From contig CAWESO010000018.1 in assembly GCA_963811775.1 (NCBI GenBank), positions 1 to 64,000 on the forward strand: 64,000 nucleotides of DNA, written 5' to 3'. Source of the DNA: Chersky-840 sp963811775 (GTDB lineage Bacteria > Actinomycetota > Acidimicrobiia > Acidimicrobiales > UBA8190). Of the stretch, positions 7,993-16,437 are shown piece by piece. A model generated the notes under the pieces. The model was not told the origin of the DNA. It saw nothing but the letters and a program-made list of their open reading frames with translations, and searched no databases. The position numbers and the translations under genes are program-made. Positions within the stretch are counted from its first letter, which is position 1. Each line of letters starts with the position of its first letter.

Positions 7993-8357
7993 TCCAGCAG
8001 GAGTCACGCCTCAAGGTGGCCGACAACTCCGGCGCCCGGACGGTGCTGTGCATCAAGGTCCTGGGCGGCTCGCGGCGCCGCTACGCGGGGATCGGCGACA
8101 TCTTCGTGGCCACCGTCAAGGACGCCATTCCGGGTGCCGCGGTCAAGAAGGGCGAGGTCGTCAAGTGCGTGGTGGTTCGCACCGCCAAGGAGACGCGGCG
8201 CCCCGACGGCAGCTACATCCGGTTCGACGAGAACGCCGCGGTGCTCATCAACGATCAGCAGCAACCACGGGGGACCCGGATCTTCGGGCCCGTGGGGCGC
8301 GAGCTGCGTGACAAGAGGTTCATGCGCATCGTGTCGCTGGCCCCGGAGGTGTTGTGA
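7989..8357 (+). CDS. rplN: Large ribosomal subunit protein uL14
   Basis: L14 has the standard 122 residues and forms part of the intersubunit bridge with 16S rRNA. IQQESRLKVADNSGAR and the C-terminal RIFGPVGRELRDKRFMRI are typical. The GTG at 7989 overlaps the rpsQ stop in GTGA and gives the normal MIQQES start; the earlier in-frame ATG at 7956 would add an unrelated extension. Confidence 0.96.
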   Translation: MIQQESRLKVADNSGARTVLCIKVLGGSRRRYAGIGDIFVATVKDAIPGAAVKKGEVVKCVVVRTAKETRRPDGSYIRFDENAAVLINDQQQPRGTRIFGPVGRELRDKRFMRIVSLAPEVL

Positions 8358-8665
8358 TGCGAATTCGAAAAGGTGACACGGTGCAGGTGCTCTCGGGCAA
8401 GCACCGGGGCAAGCGCGGCCAGGTCATGGTGGCCCTGCCCGAGCAGGGCAAGGTCATCGTGGACGGCGCCAACATGGCCAAGAAGCACACCAAGCCCCGG
8501 GGCGCCACCATGCAGGGCGGGATCATCGACAAGGACATGCCCATGCCCGTCTCCGCCGTCGCCATCGTCTGCCCGGCGTGCGGGCCCACCCGCATCGGCA
8601 TCCGCCTCGACGAGACGGGACGGAAGGTCCGCGTCTGCCGCAAGTGCGGGACGGATCTGTCATGA
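8357..8665 (+). CDS. rplX: Large ribosomal subunit protein uL24
   Basis: L24 (102 residues) initiates 50S assembly. The KOW motif region (RKGDTVQVLSGKHRGKRG) starts the protein. The C-terminal part keeps CPACG (Cys72, Cys75) and CRKCG (Cys94, Cys97), a potential zinc ribbon present in many but not all L24 proteins. The ATG at 8357 overlaps the rplN stop (TGATG). Confidence 0.95.
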   Translation: MRIRKGDTVQVLSGKHRGKRGQVMVALPEQGKVIVDGANMAKKHTKPRGATMQGGIIDKDMPMPVSAVAIVCPACGPTRIGIRLDETGRKVRVCRKCGTDLS

Positions 8666-9234
8666 CCGACACCGCCACCCGGGCCCGTCCCCGGCTCAAG
8701 GTGCGCTTCGACGAGACCCTGCGAGGCGAGCTCCAGCAGCAGCTGGGCCTGCCCAACATCATGCAGGTCCCACGACTGGAGAAGGTCGTGATCAACATGG
8801 GTGTGGGCAAGGCCACCCAGCAGCCGTCGCTCGTCGACGGGGCCGTCCGGGATCTCGAGCTGATCACGGGGCAGAAGCCCGTGGTGACCCGGGCCCGGCA
8901 GTCGATCGCGGCGTTCAAGCTCCGTGAGGGCATGCCCATCGGCGCCAAGGTGACGCTGCGGGGCGACCGGGCCTGGGAGTTCCTCGACCGGCTCATCTCG
9001 ATCGCCATCCCCCGGATCCGCGACTTCCGCGGCCTGTCGCCGAACTCGTTCGACGGCCACGGGAATTACACCTTCGGGGTCACCGAGCAGCTCATCTTCC
9101 CCGAGATCGACTACGACCGTGTCGACGTGGTGCGCGGCATGGACATCACCATCTGCATCACCGCCCAGAACGACGCGGAGGGCCGTGCCTTCCTCGTCGC
9201 CTTCGGCTTTCCATTCAGGCAGGAGATCGTCTAG
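8662..9234 (+). CDS. rplE: Large ribosomal subunit protein uL5
   Basis: L5 (190 residues) binds 5S rRNA in the central protuberance. VPRLEKVVINMGVG, TRARQSIAAFKLREGMPIG and IRDFRGLSPNSFDG are clear family motifs. The ATG at 8662 overlaps the rplX stop in ATGA. Length is normal; rpsZ follows four bases after the stop. Confidence 0.96.
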   Translation: MTDTATRARPRLKVRFDETLRGELQQQLGLPNIMQVPRLEKVVINMGVGKATQQPSLVDGAVRDLELITGQKPVVTRARQSIAAFKLREGMPIGAKVTLRGDRAWEFLDRLISIAIPRIRDFRGLSPNSFDGHGNYTFGVTEQLIFPEIDYDRVDVVRGMDITICITAQNDAEGRAFLVAFGFPFRQEIV

Positions 9235-9238
9235 CCCC

Positions 9239-9424
9239 ATGGCCAAGAAGGCATTGATCGAGAAGCAACAGCGGACGCCCAAATTCAAGGTGCGGGCCTA
9301 CACCAGGTGCCGGCGCTGCGGCCGGCCGCGTGCGGTGCTGCGCAAGTTCGGCCTCTGTCGTATCTGCCTGCGCGTCATGGTGCACTCGGGGGAGATCCCC
9401 GGTGTCACCAAGGCGAGCTGGTGA
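9239..9424 (+). CDS. rpsZ: Small ribosomal subunit protein uS14, zinc-binding type
   Basis: This 61-residue S14 of the 30S head is the short type Z form. Four cysteines, Cys24-x2-Cys27 and Cys40-x2-Cys43, form the zinc site, and the C-terminus GEIPGVTKASW is invariant in this class. The ATG at 9239 sits four bases after the rplE stop. A zinc-free paralogue, common in actinobacteria for zinc starvation, is not in the window. Confidence 0.96.
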   Translation: MAKKALIEKQQRTPKFKVRAYTRCRRCGRPRAVLRKFGLCRICLRVMVHSGEIPGVTKASW

Positions 9425-9440
9425 AGGGGGGAACGCGCTC

Positions 9441-9845
9441 ATGACGATGACCGACCCTGTGGCCGACATGCTCACCCGCATCCGCAACGCCAACACGGCT
9501 ATGCATGACAACGTCAAGATGCCGAGCTCGAAGCTGAAGGAATCACTGGCTGTGATCCTCCAGCGCGAGGGGTACATCGCCGGGTTCGAGGTGGCCGAGT
9601 CCGGGACCGGGCCGGGCAGCGTGCTCGACATCCAGCTCAAGTACGCGCCCGACCGCTCCCGCACCATCTCGGGCCTCAAGCGTGTCTCTCGCCCGGGGCT
9701 GCGCATCTACGCGCGCGCCGACCGGCTGCCTCGCGTCCTGGGCGGCATGGGGGTGGCGGTGGTGTCCACCAGCCACGGGCTCATGACCGACCGCGAGGCG
9801 CGGCAAAAGCGAGTCGGCGGGGAGGTCCTCTGTTATGTGTGGTGA
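9441..9845 (+). CDS. rpsH: Small ribosomal subunit protein uS8
   Basis: S8 (134 residues) binds the central domain of 16S rRNA and is the autogenous regulator of the spc operon in E. coli. DPVADMLTRIRNANTA and the C-terminal THGLMTDREAR-type sequence (here SHGLMTDREARQ) identify it. The ATG at 9441 has AAGGGGGG upstream at 9424-9430; a second ATG two codons later would also fit. Confidence 0.95.
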   Translation: MTMTDPVADMLTRIRNANTAMHDNVKMPSSKLKESLAVILQREGYIAGFEVAESGTGPGSVLDIQLKYAPDRSRTISGLKRVSRPGLRIYARADRLPRVLGGMGVAVVSTSHGLMTDREARQKRVGGEVLCYVW

Positions 9846-9881
9846 GAGGCCTGTCGTGCGCTGCACCGAGGAGGTCCGCTG

Positions 9882-10421
9882 ATGTCTCGCGTCGGCCGCG
9901 CCCCCATCACCGTCCCCGGCGGGGTGACCGTCACCCTGGACGAGCAGGTCGTCACCGTGGCCGGTCCCCAGGGGACCCTGACCCGGAACCTGCCCGGCGC
10001 CATCACCGTGCGCCACGAGGAGTCGGCCCTCGTCGTCGAGCGTCCCGACGACCAGCGCCAGAACCGCGCCCTGCACGGGCTCACCCGCTCGCTCGTCGCC
10101 AACATGGTGACCGGGGTCACCGCCGGGTTCTCGAAGGACCTCGAGATCGTGGGCGTGGGCTACCGGGCCATCGCTCGCGGCCCGTCGTCGCTCGAGCTCG
10201 CCCTCGGTTTCTCCCACCCGGTGAAGGTGGACGCCCCTGACGGGGTTATCTTCGAGGTCCCCACGCCCACGCGCATCGTCGTGAAGGGCATCGACAAAGA
10301 GAAGGTCGGCCAGGTGGCTGCAGACATTCGAAAGCTCCGCAAGCCCGAGCCCTACAAGGGCAAGGGGATCCGCTACGCCGGCGAACGCGTGATTCGCAAG
10401 GCCGGCAAGGCGGCCAAGTAG
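9882..10421 (+). CDS. rplF: Large ribosomal subunit protein uL6
   Basis: L6 (179 residues) lies near the factor-binding site of the 50S subunit. MSRVGRAPITVPGGV, the central GVGYRA and the C-terminal RKPEPYKGKGIRY are diagnostic. GAGGTCCG precedes the ATG. It is the first gene after a 36-base gap following rpsH; no structure was seen there. Confidence 0.96.
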   Translation: MSRVGRAPITVPGGVTVTLDEQVVTVAGPQGTLTRNLPGAITVRHEESALVVERPDDQRQNRALHGLTRSLVANMVTGVTAGFSKDLEIVGVGYRAIARGPSSLELALGFSHPVKVDAPDGVIFEVPTPTRIVVKGIDKEKVGQVAADIRKLRKPEPYKGKGIRYAGERVIRKAGKAAK

Positions 10422-10423
10422 CC

Positions 10424-10788
10424 ATGCCGACCGCTGCCGCGCGCAAGCGCACTCTGCGGATCAGGCGTCACGCCCGGGTGCGCAAGCTCGTGGCGGGGAC
10501 CCCGGCGCGCCCCCGACTGGCCGTGTTCCGCTCCGGGCGCCACATCTCGGCGCAGGTCATCGACGACACGGCGGGCCGGACGCTGGCCGCGGCGAGCACG
10601 GTGGAGGCGTCGCTGCGCGGCGCCACCGGAGGCAACGTGGCGGCGGCCACCGCGGTGGGCAAGCTGGTCGCCGACCGGGCGAAGTCAGCGGGGGTGACCC
10701 AGGTCGTCTTCGACCGCGGGGGCTTCCGGTACCACGGGCGAGTGGCGGCACTGGCCGACGCGGCCCGCGAGGGAGGACTGGAGTTCTG

Positions 10789-10789
<1 letters not shown>
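10424..10789 (+). CDS. rplR: Large ribosomal subunit protein uL18
   Basis: L18 (121 residues) binds 5S rRNA. RLAVFRSGRHISAQVIDD and the C-terminal FDRGGFRYHGRVAALADAAREGGLEF region are typical. Its stop overlaps the rpsE start (TGATG at 10787-10791). Length is normal. Confidence 0.95.
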
Positions 10790-11336
<547 letters not shown>

Positions 11337-11340
<4 letters not shown>

Positions 11341-11696
11341 GCGCGGCCAAGGCATCCGCCGCGGGCGGGGACGGCTCGTCCGGGCACCTGCGGGTGACCC
11401 AGGTGCGCTCGGGCATCAGCACCAAGCCCAAGCACCGGGGCACGCTGCGCGCCCTGGGCCTGCGCGGCGTGGGCCGGAGCCGGGTGCTCCCGGACCGCCC
11501 CGACGTGCGGGGCATGTTGGCGCGCGTGCCGCACCTCGTCACGGTGGAGAGCGCCGGCGACGACGAGGCCACCGACCAGCGCCAGCGCGCCGCCCTCGCC
11601 CTCAAGGCCCGACGCGCCTCGCACGGCATTGTGATCCCCGACGACGCGCCCGCCGCCCCGACACGCGCCCGCCGCGCCATCAAGGAGACCCGATGA
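11337..11696 (+). CDS. rpmD: Large ribosomal subunit protein uL30, with C-terminal extension
   Basis: The L30 domain occupies about residues 18-72: LRVTQVRSGISTKPKHR, then a GLRGVGRSRVLPD loop and the MLARVPHLVTVE end. At 119 residues the protein is twice the usual 60. It has a short N-terminal Ala/Gly segment and about 45 extra C-terminal residues rich in Ala and Arg. The GTG at 11337 overlaps the rpsE stop; rplO overlaps the end in ATGA. The position between rpsE and rplO is standard for rpmD. Confidence 0.92.
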
Positions 11697-12181
11697 AACT
11701 CCACGACCTGCGCCCGCCGGCGGGCTCGAACCGTCCCAAGCGACGAGTGGGACGAGGCATCGCCGGCAAGGGCGGCAAGACCGCAGGCCGGGGCACGAAG
11801 GGCACCGGCGCGCGCGGCAACGTGCCGCCGGGCTTCGAGGGTGGCCAGTTGCAGCTGGCCCAGCGGATCCCGAAGCTCAAGGGATTCCACAACCCGTTCC
11901 GGGTGGAGTACGCGGTGGTGAACCTCGACACCCTCGACGCGTTCCCCGGGGACGAGGCCACCCCGGCCACCCTCAGCGCGGTCGGCCGCGTGCGCAAGGG
12001 TGCCCTGGTCAAGGTGCTCGGACGGGGAGAGCTGCACCGCGCCCTGCGGGTGCAGGTCCACGCCGCCTCGGCCTCGGCCCGCGCCGCGATCGAGGCCGCC
12101 GGCGGCAGCGTCGAGATCCTGCCCATGCCCTTCGGCCACGGCCGTCCGCCGGCGCGGGGCAACGCGCTCACCAACCGGTAG
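11693..12181 (+). CDS. rplO: Large ribosomal subunit protein uL15
   Basis: L15 (162 residues) is a late 50S assembly protein. MKLHDLRPPAGSNRPKRRVGRG, the glycine-rich basic GGKTAGRGTKG segment and FEGGQLQLAQRIPKLKGF are characteristic. The ATG at 11693 overlaps the rpmD stop (ATGA). secY starts 42 bases after its stop. Confidence 0.95.
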   Translation: MKLHDLRPPAGSNRPKRRVGRGIAGKGGKTAGRGTKGTGARGNVPPGFEGGQLQLAQRIPKLKGFHNPFRVEYAVVNLDTLDAFPGDEATPATLSAVGRVRKGALVKVLGRGELHRALRVQVHAASASARAAIEAAGGSVEILPMPFGHGRPPARGNALTNR

Positions 12182-12223
12182 CCTCGTACTCCCGGGTACT
12201 GGCGCAGCGAGGAGGATGGGGCG

Positions 12224-13513
12224 TTGCTCTCGAGCTTGAAGAACATCTTCAAGGTCCCTGACCTGCGCAACAAGGTTCTCTTCACACTGCTCATCATCGG
12301 GCTCTACCAGCTCGGCGCGAACCTCATCGTCCCGTTCATCTCCATCAAGCAGGTCCAGGCGCTCGAGGCGTCGGCCAAGCAGGCCGGCATCCTCGGGTTC
12401 CTCAACCTCTTCTCCGGCGGCGGGCTGCTGCGCATGGCCCTGTTCGGGCTGGGGATCATGCCCTACATCACGAGCTCGATCATCATCCAGCTGCTCTCCA
12501 CGGTGATCCCCAAGCTCGAGGAATGGCGCGACCAGGGCGCGGTCGGACAGAAGAAGCTGACCCAGACCACGCGGTACCTGACCATCGGGCTGGCGCTGTT
12601 GCAGTCGGCGGGCCTCGTCTACGTCTTCCACAACGGCGGCGGCGGGCTGCTCGGCACGAAGAACGTCGACCTGATCCCCAACTTCTCGCTGTGGAAGGGG
12701 GGCTTCATCTGCCTGACCCTGACGGCGGGCACCGCCTTCGTCATGTGGCTGGGCGAGCTCATCACCCAGCGCGGCATCGGCAACGGCATGTCCATCATCA
12801 TCTTCGCCAACGTCACCGCGGGCATCCCGGCCGGCGGCACCGCCGTGCTCACCCAGGGCGGCAGCCTCAAGTTCGGGGTCATCGTGGCGGTCACCCTGGT
12901 GCTGCTGGTCGTCGTGGTCTTCATGGAGCAGGGCCAGCGGCGCATCCCGGTGACCTTCGCCAAGCGCGTGGTGGGCCGGCGGCAGTACGGGGGGTCGTCG
13001 ACCTACATCCCGCTCAAGGTCAACCAGTCCGGTGTCATCCCGATCATCTTCGCCAACTCGCTGCTCTACATCCCCGTGCTGCTGGCCAACATCATCCCCT
13101 GGACGGGGTTCCGCACGTTCGTGAACAACCACATCACCCCCACCAGCCTGCTCTACGTCGTCTCCTACGGCGTGCTCATCTTCGCCTTCACCTTCTTCTA
13201 CGTCTACGTGGCGTTCGACCCGCACCAGCAGGCCGACATCATCCGCAAGCAGGGCGGGTACATCCCCGGCATCCGGCCCGGCCCGCCCACCGAGCGCTAT
13301 CTGGCGCGCATCCTCAACCGCATCACTGTTCCCGGAGGCTTGTACCTGGCCATCGTGGCCGTACTGCCGTCGCTGCTCATGGCGCTGTGGAACATCCAGG
13401 GCTACCCGTTCTACGGGACGACCCTGCTGATTGCCGTGGGCGTATCGCTCGAGACGATGCGCCAGATCGACAGCCAGCTCATGATGCGGAACTACGAGGG
13501 TTTCCTCAAGTAG
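12224..13513 (+). CDS. secY: Protein translocase subunit SecY
   Basis: SecY (429 residues) forms the membrane channel of the Sec translocon with SecE and SecG. Ten hydrophobic segments can be followed, with the plug and pore region near LGIMPYITSSIIIQLLS and the SecA/ribosome-binding cytoplasmic loops (RRIPVTFAKRVVGRR; DPHQQADIIRKQGGYIPG). The TTG start is supported by GGAGG at 12211-12215, eight bases upstream; no ATG or GTG nearby is in frame. It lies in the spc operon before adk, as usual. Confidence 0.95.
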   Translation: MLSSLKNIFKVPDLRNKVLFTLLIIGLYQLGANLIVPFISIKQVQALEASAKQAGILGFLNLFSGGGLLRMALFGLGIMPYITSSIIIQLLSTVIPKLEEWRDQGAVGQKKLTQTTRYLTIGLALLQSAGLVYVFHNGGGGLLGTKNVDLIPNFSLWKGGFICLTLTAGTAFVMWLGELITQRGIGNGMSIIIFANVTAGIPAGGTAVLTQGGSLKFGVIVAVTLVLLVVVVFMEQGQRRIPVTFAKRVVGRRQYGGSSTYIPLKVNQSGVIPIIFANSLLYIPVLLANIIPWTGFRTFVNNHITPTSLLYVVSYGVLIFAFTFFYVYVAFDPHQQADIIRKQGGYIPGIRPGPPTERYLARILNRITVPGGLYLAIVAVLPSLLMALWNIQGYPFYGTTLLIAVGVSLETMRQIDSQLMMRNYEGFLK

Positions 13514-13519
13514 CTGACG

Positions 13520-14194
13520 GTGGTACCCGGCGTCAGGCTCGTGGTCCTCGGGAAGCAGGGGGCCGGCAAAGGAACCCAGTGCGTGCGCCTGTCGCACCAC
13601 TACGTGGTCCCCCATATCTCCACCGGCGACATGCTGCGCGCCGCGGTGAAGACGGGCTCCGCCCTGGGCCTCAAGGTCCGCGAGACCATGGAGAACGGCG
13701 AGCTCCTCGGCGACGACCTCATCATCGAGATGGTGGCCGAGCGCCTGGCCGAGCCCGACGCCAAGGCCCGCGGCTTCATCCTCGACGGCTGCCCCCGCAC
13801 CACCCACCAGGCCCAGTCCGTGGCCGCCCTCCTCGCCCCCGACGCCCTGGATCTGACCGTGGACATCGAGGTGCCCACCGCCCAGGCCCTGCGCCGCCTG
13901 GCCAGTCGCCGGGTGTGCACGGACTGCGGGGCCAACTACTCCGTGTCCACCCCGCCCAAGGTCAATTGGACCTGCGACGTGTGCGGGGGCGAGGTCATCC
14001 AGCGCGAGGACGACACCGAGGAGGCCATCCGGCGCCGCTTGGAGCTCTACGAACGGCAGACGGCGCCGCTCATCGAGTGGTACGAGTCCCGGAACCAGCT
14101 CGCTAAGGTCAGCGGCGTGGGGTCGCCCGACGCTGTGCTCCGTCGGGTCATCCGCGCCGTCGAGGACGGGCGGGGCCGGGGGAAGTCCCGATGA
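13520..14194 (+). CDS. adk: Adenylate kinase, zinc-LID type
   Basis: Adk converts AMP + ATP to 2 ADP. The P-loop is GKQGAGKGT (11-19), where most Adk proteins have G-x-P/A-GAGKGT; the lysine at residue 12 and the cysteine in DGCPRT (usually DGFPRT) are uncommon. The long LID domain has CTDCG (Cys133, Cys136) and CDVCG (Cys152, Cys155), so it should bind zinc. The GTG at 13520 lies six bases after secY; no good ribosome binding site is seen, suggesting coupling. At 224 residues it is a long-form Adk. map overlaps its stop in ATGA. Confidence 0.93.
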   Translation: MVPGVRLVVLGKQGAGKGTQCVRLSHHYVVPHISTGDMLRAAVKTGSALGLKVRETMENGELLGDDLIIEMVAERLAEPDAKARGFILDGCPRTTHQAQSVAALLAPDALDLTVDIEVPTAQALRRLASRRVCTDCGANYSVSTPPKVNWTCDVCGGEVIQREDDTEEAIRRRLELYERQTAPLIEWYESRNQLAKVSGVGSPDAVLRRVIRAVEDGRGRGKSR

Positions 14195-14931
14195 GACGGA
14201 CCGACGAGGAGATCGCCAAGATGCGCCGGGCCGGGCGCGTCGTGGCCGAGATGCACGAGGCCACCCGGGCCGCGGCCAAGCCCGGCGTGACCACGGCCGA
14301 GCTCGACGCCGTGGCCCGTGACGTGCTCGACCGCCGGGGCGCCAAGTCCAACTTCCTGCACTACCGGGGGTACCCGGCGGTGATCTGCACGTCCCCCAAC
14401 GACATGATCGTCCACGGCATCCCCGGGAGCTACGTCCTGGTCGAGGGCGACATCTTGTCCATCGACTGCGGGGCGATCATCGAGGGCTATCACGGCGACG
14501 CCGCGTTCACCATGGCCATCGGGGAGGTCTCGGCCGAGGCCGCCCGCCTCATCGAGGTCACCGAGCGCAGCCTGTGGGCCGGGATCGAGCAGCTGCGCAA
14601 CGGCAACCGCCTCCACGAGGTGGGCCGGGCCGTCCAGGCCGTGGCCGAGGGGGCCGGCTTCTCGGTCGTCCGGGAGTACGTGGGCCACGCCATCGGGACC
14701 GCTATGCACGAAGAGCCCCAGGTGCCCAACTACTGGCCCGGCCAGGGCGGGCCCATGCTCAAGCCGGGGATGGTGTTCGCGGTCGAGCCCATGGTCAACG
14801 CCGGGGGGCCCGCCACCCGCGTGCTCGAGGACGAATGGAGCGTCGTCACCGCCGATGGCAGGCTCTCGGCCCACTTCGAGCATTCCATCGCCGTCACCGA
14901 CAACGGGCCCGAGGTCCTCACCCTCCCCTGA
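14191..14931 (+). CDS. map: Methionine aminopeptidase, type I
   Basis: This enzyme removes the initiator methionine from new proteins. The 246 residues contain all five metal ligands: Asp92, Asp103, His166, Glu199 and Glu230, plus His75 and His173 of the active site, in the motifs IDCGA, HGDAAFT, GHAIG, FAVEPM and HFEHS. There is no N-terminal zinc-finger extension. It overlaps adk by four bases and ends the secY-adk-map unit; a hairpin follows the stop. Confidence 0.96.
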   Translation: MRRTDEEIAKMRRAGRVVAEMHEATRAAAKPGVTTAELDAVARDVLDRRGAKSNFLHYRGYPAVICTSPNDMIVHGIPGSYVLVEGDILSIDCGAIIEGYHGDAAFTMAIGEVSAEAARLIEVTERSLWAGIEQLRNGNRLHEVGRAVQAVAEGAGFSVVREYVGHAIGTAMHEEPQVPNYWPGQGGPMLKPGMVFAVEPMVNAGGPATRVLEDEWSVVTADGRLSAHFEHSIAVTDNGPEVLTLP

Positions 14932-14939
14932 GGGCGTCG

Positions 14940-14960
14940 AGGCCCGGGCGGTCCGGGCCT
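14940..14960 (+). terminator. Hairpin after map
   Basis: AGGCCCGG (14940-14947) pairs perfectly with CCGGGCCT (14953-14960) around a five-base loop, nine bases after the map stop. No T-run follows, so intrinsic termination is uncertain, but it lies exactly between two transcription units. Confidence 0.4.
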
Positions 14961-14982
14961 GGTCCTGGCCAGCCATGACGCC

Positions 14983-15012
14983 CTGGCCGGAACCCGGCAG
15001 GGGGGCTATGCT
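14983..15012 (+). promoter_or_regulatory. Putative promoter for the infA-rpoA operon
   Basis: CTGGCC (14983-14988) and TATGCT (15007-15012) are 18 bases apart. Transcription from about 15019 would give infA a leader of about 150 bases containing nested inverted repeats (CCGAGG with CCTCGG, enclosing GGAAG with CTTCC). The -10 element fits TANNNT well; the -35 is weak. Confidence 0.4.
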
Positions 15013-15170
15013 GGTAGGTCGGCTCGCCGAGGGGAAGCCCCCTTCCGCCTCGGTTGAGGGGCCGACTCACCGCCGTCGCAACCGGGTCCTCGGGTCCGGT
15101 CGGGCGATCCCGGTAACGGGTGTCGCGGTGCGCGGCGTTGCCAGTTCGAAGAGAAACGAGGAGGAGTCAC

Positions 15171-15395
15171 CTGCCCAAGCCCAAAGAGGATGCGATCGTG
15201 CTCGAGGGGACGGTTGTCGAGCCTCTCCCGAACGCGATGTTCCGGGTCGAGCTCGAGAACGGCCACAAGGTGCTTGCGCACAGCTCCGGCAAGATGCGCA
15301 TGCACCGGATCCGGATCCTCCCCGGTGACCGCGTGCAGGTGGAGATCACCCCCTACGACTTGAGCCGTGGGCGCATCACGTACCGCTACAAGTAG
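15171..15395 (+). CDS. infA: Translation initiation factor IF-1
   Basis: IF-1 (74 residues) is an OB-fold factor that occupies the 30S A site during initiation. PKPKEDAIVLEGTVVEPLPN and DLSRGRITYRYK match actinobacterial IF-1. The family start (M before PKPKED) falls on CTG at 15171, preceded by GAGGAGGAG at 15158-15166, a near-perfect ribosome binding site at the right distance. In-frame TTG (15138) and GTG (15120) alternatives lie upstream but lack a binding site and would add unrelated residues. A CTG start is rare; a miscalled ATG is the other possibility. Followed by rpmJ. Confidence 0.88.
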   Translation: MPKPKEDAIVLEGTVVEPLPNAMFRVELENGHKVLAHSSGKMRMHRIRILPGDRVQVEITPYDLSRGRITYRYK

Positions 15396-15448
15396 GCACG
15401 GCAGGCAACGGGCAGGCCGGTGACGGGTTCGAGGCAGGGAAGACAGCG

Positions 15449-15562
15449 ATGAAGGTACGACCGAGCGTCAAGGCCATCTGTGAGAAGTGCAAGGTCATCC
15501 GCCGCAACGGCGTGGTCATGGTGATCTGCGAGAACCCCCGGCACAAGCAGCGCCAGGGCTGA
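15449..15562 (+). CDS. rpmJ: Large ribosomal subunit protein bL36
   Basis: L36 is a 37-residue zinc-binding protein: MKVRPSVKAICEKCKVIRR at the start and a CENPRHKQRQG end. The zinc ligands are Cys11, Cys14, Cys27 and His32, so this is the zinc-dependent form. The ATG at 15449 follows GGCAGGGAAG. It is short but its sequence and its place between infA and rpsM are unmistakable. Confidence 0.95.
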   Translation: MKVRPSVKAICEKCKVIRRNGVVMVICENPRHKQRQG

Positions 15563-15606
15563 GCCCGGCCCACCGACGGACCAGGACGAGAGGAGCGGCG
15601 ACACAA

Positions 15607-15987
15607 GTGGCACGGATCTCAGGTGTGGACATCCCCCGCGAGAAGCGGTTGGAGATATCGCTCACCTACATCTTCGGCATCGGCCGCACCCGCGCGCAGC
15701 AGACCATCGCCGCGACCGACCTCAACGCCGACACCCGCGTCCGGGACCTCACCGACGACGAGGTCGTCCGCCTCCGCTCCTACATCGACGCCAACTTCAA
15801 GGTCGAAGGTGACCTCCGGCGCGACATCGCCCAGGACATCAAGCGCAAGATGGAGATCGGCTGCTACGAGGGCGTGCGCCACCGCAAGGGCCTGCCCGTC
15901 CACGGCCAGCGCACCCACACCAACGCCCGGACCCGCAAGGGCCCCAAGAAGACCGTGGCCGGCAAGAAGAAGGTTCGGAAGCACTGA
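15607..15987 (+). CDS. rpsM: Small ribosomal subunit protein uS13
   Basis: S13 (126 residues) bridges the 30S head to the 50S subunit and contacts P-site tRNA. ISGVDIPREKRLEISLTYIFG with GIGRTRAQ, then the basic C-terminus RTHTNARTRKGPKKTVAGKKK, are typical. The GTG at 15607 was chosen over an in-frame ATG at 15487 that lies inside rpmJ; GAGAGGAG precedes it. rpsK overlaps its last base. Confidence 0.95.
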   Translation: MARISGVDIPREKRLEISLTYIFGIGRTRAQQTIAATDLNADTRVRDLTDDEVVRLRSYIDANFKVEGDLRRDIAQDIKRKMEIGCYEGVRHRKGLPVHGQRTHTNARTRKGPKKTVAGKKKVRKH

Positions 15988-16412
15988 TGGCCAAGACGCC
16001 CAAAGCAGCCAAGTCCACCACCAAGGCGGCCGCCGTCCGCCGCCCCCGCAAGCGCGAGCGCAAGAACATCGCCTACGGGGTGGCCCACATCAAGAGTTCG
16101 TTCAACAACACCATCATCTCGATCTCGGATCACGACGGGAACGTGTTGGCGTGGGCCTCGGCGGGCAACGTGGGCTTCAAGGGCTCGCGCAAGTCCACGC
16201 CGTTCGCGGCCCAGCTCGCCGCCGAGCAGGCCGCCCGGCGCGCCATGGAACACGGCGTGCGCAAGGTGGACGTGTTGGTGCGGGGCCCGGGCTCGGGCCG
16301 CGAGACCGCCATCCGCTCACTGGCCGCCGTCGGCATCGAGGTCGCCGGCATCAAGGACGTCACCCCCATCCCGCACAACGGCTGCCGCCCCAAGAAGCGG
16401 CGCCGGGTCTAG
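15987..16412 (+). CDS. rpsK: Small ribosomal subunit protein uS11
   Basis: S11 (141 residues) lies on the 30S platform near the E-site mRNA. HIKSSFNNTIISI, VGFKGSRKSTPFAAQLAAE and the C-terminal PIPHNGCRPKKRRRV are diagnostic. The N-terminal 25 residues are Lys/Ala-rich, as often in actinobacteria. The ATG overlaps the rpsM stop (TGATG). Confidence 0.96.
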   Translation: MAKTPKAAKSTTKAAAVRRPRKRERKNIAYGVAHIKSSFNNTIISISDHDGNVLAWASAGNVGFKGSRKSTPFAAQLAAEQAARRAMEHGVRKVDVLVRGPGSGRETAIRSLAAVGIEVAGIKDVTPIPHNGCRPKKRRRV

Positions 16413-16437
16413 CGGGAACGGAAGGAGCACCACCGCA

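Noticed and set aside
14932..15170. Search for a tRNA or small RNA gene in the map-infA gap
   Set aside because: Hairpins are present, but no cloverleaf with conserved T-loop was found; the region is better explained as terminator, promoter and leader.
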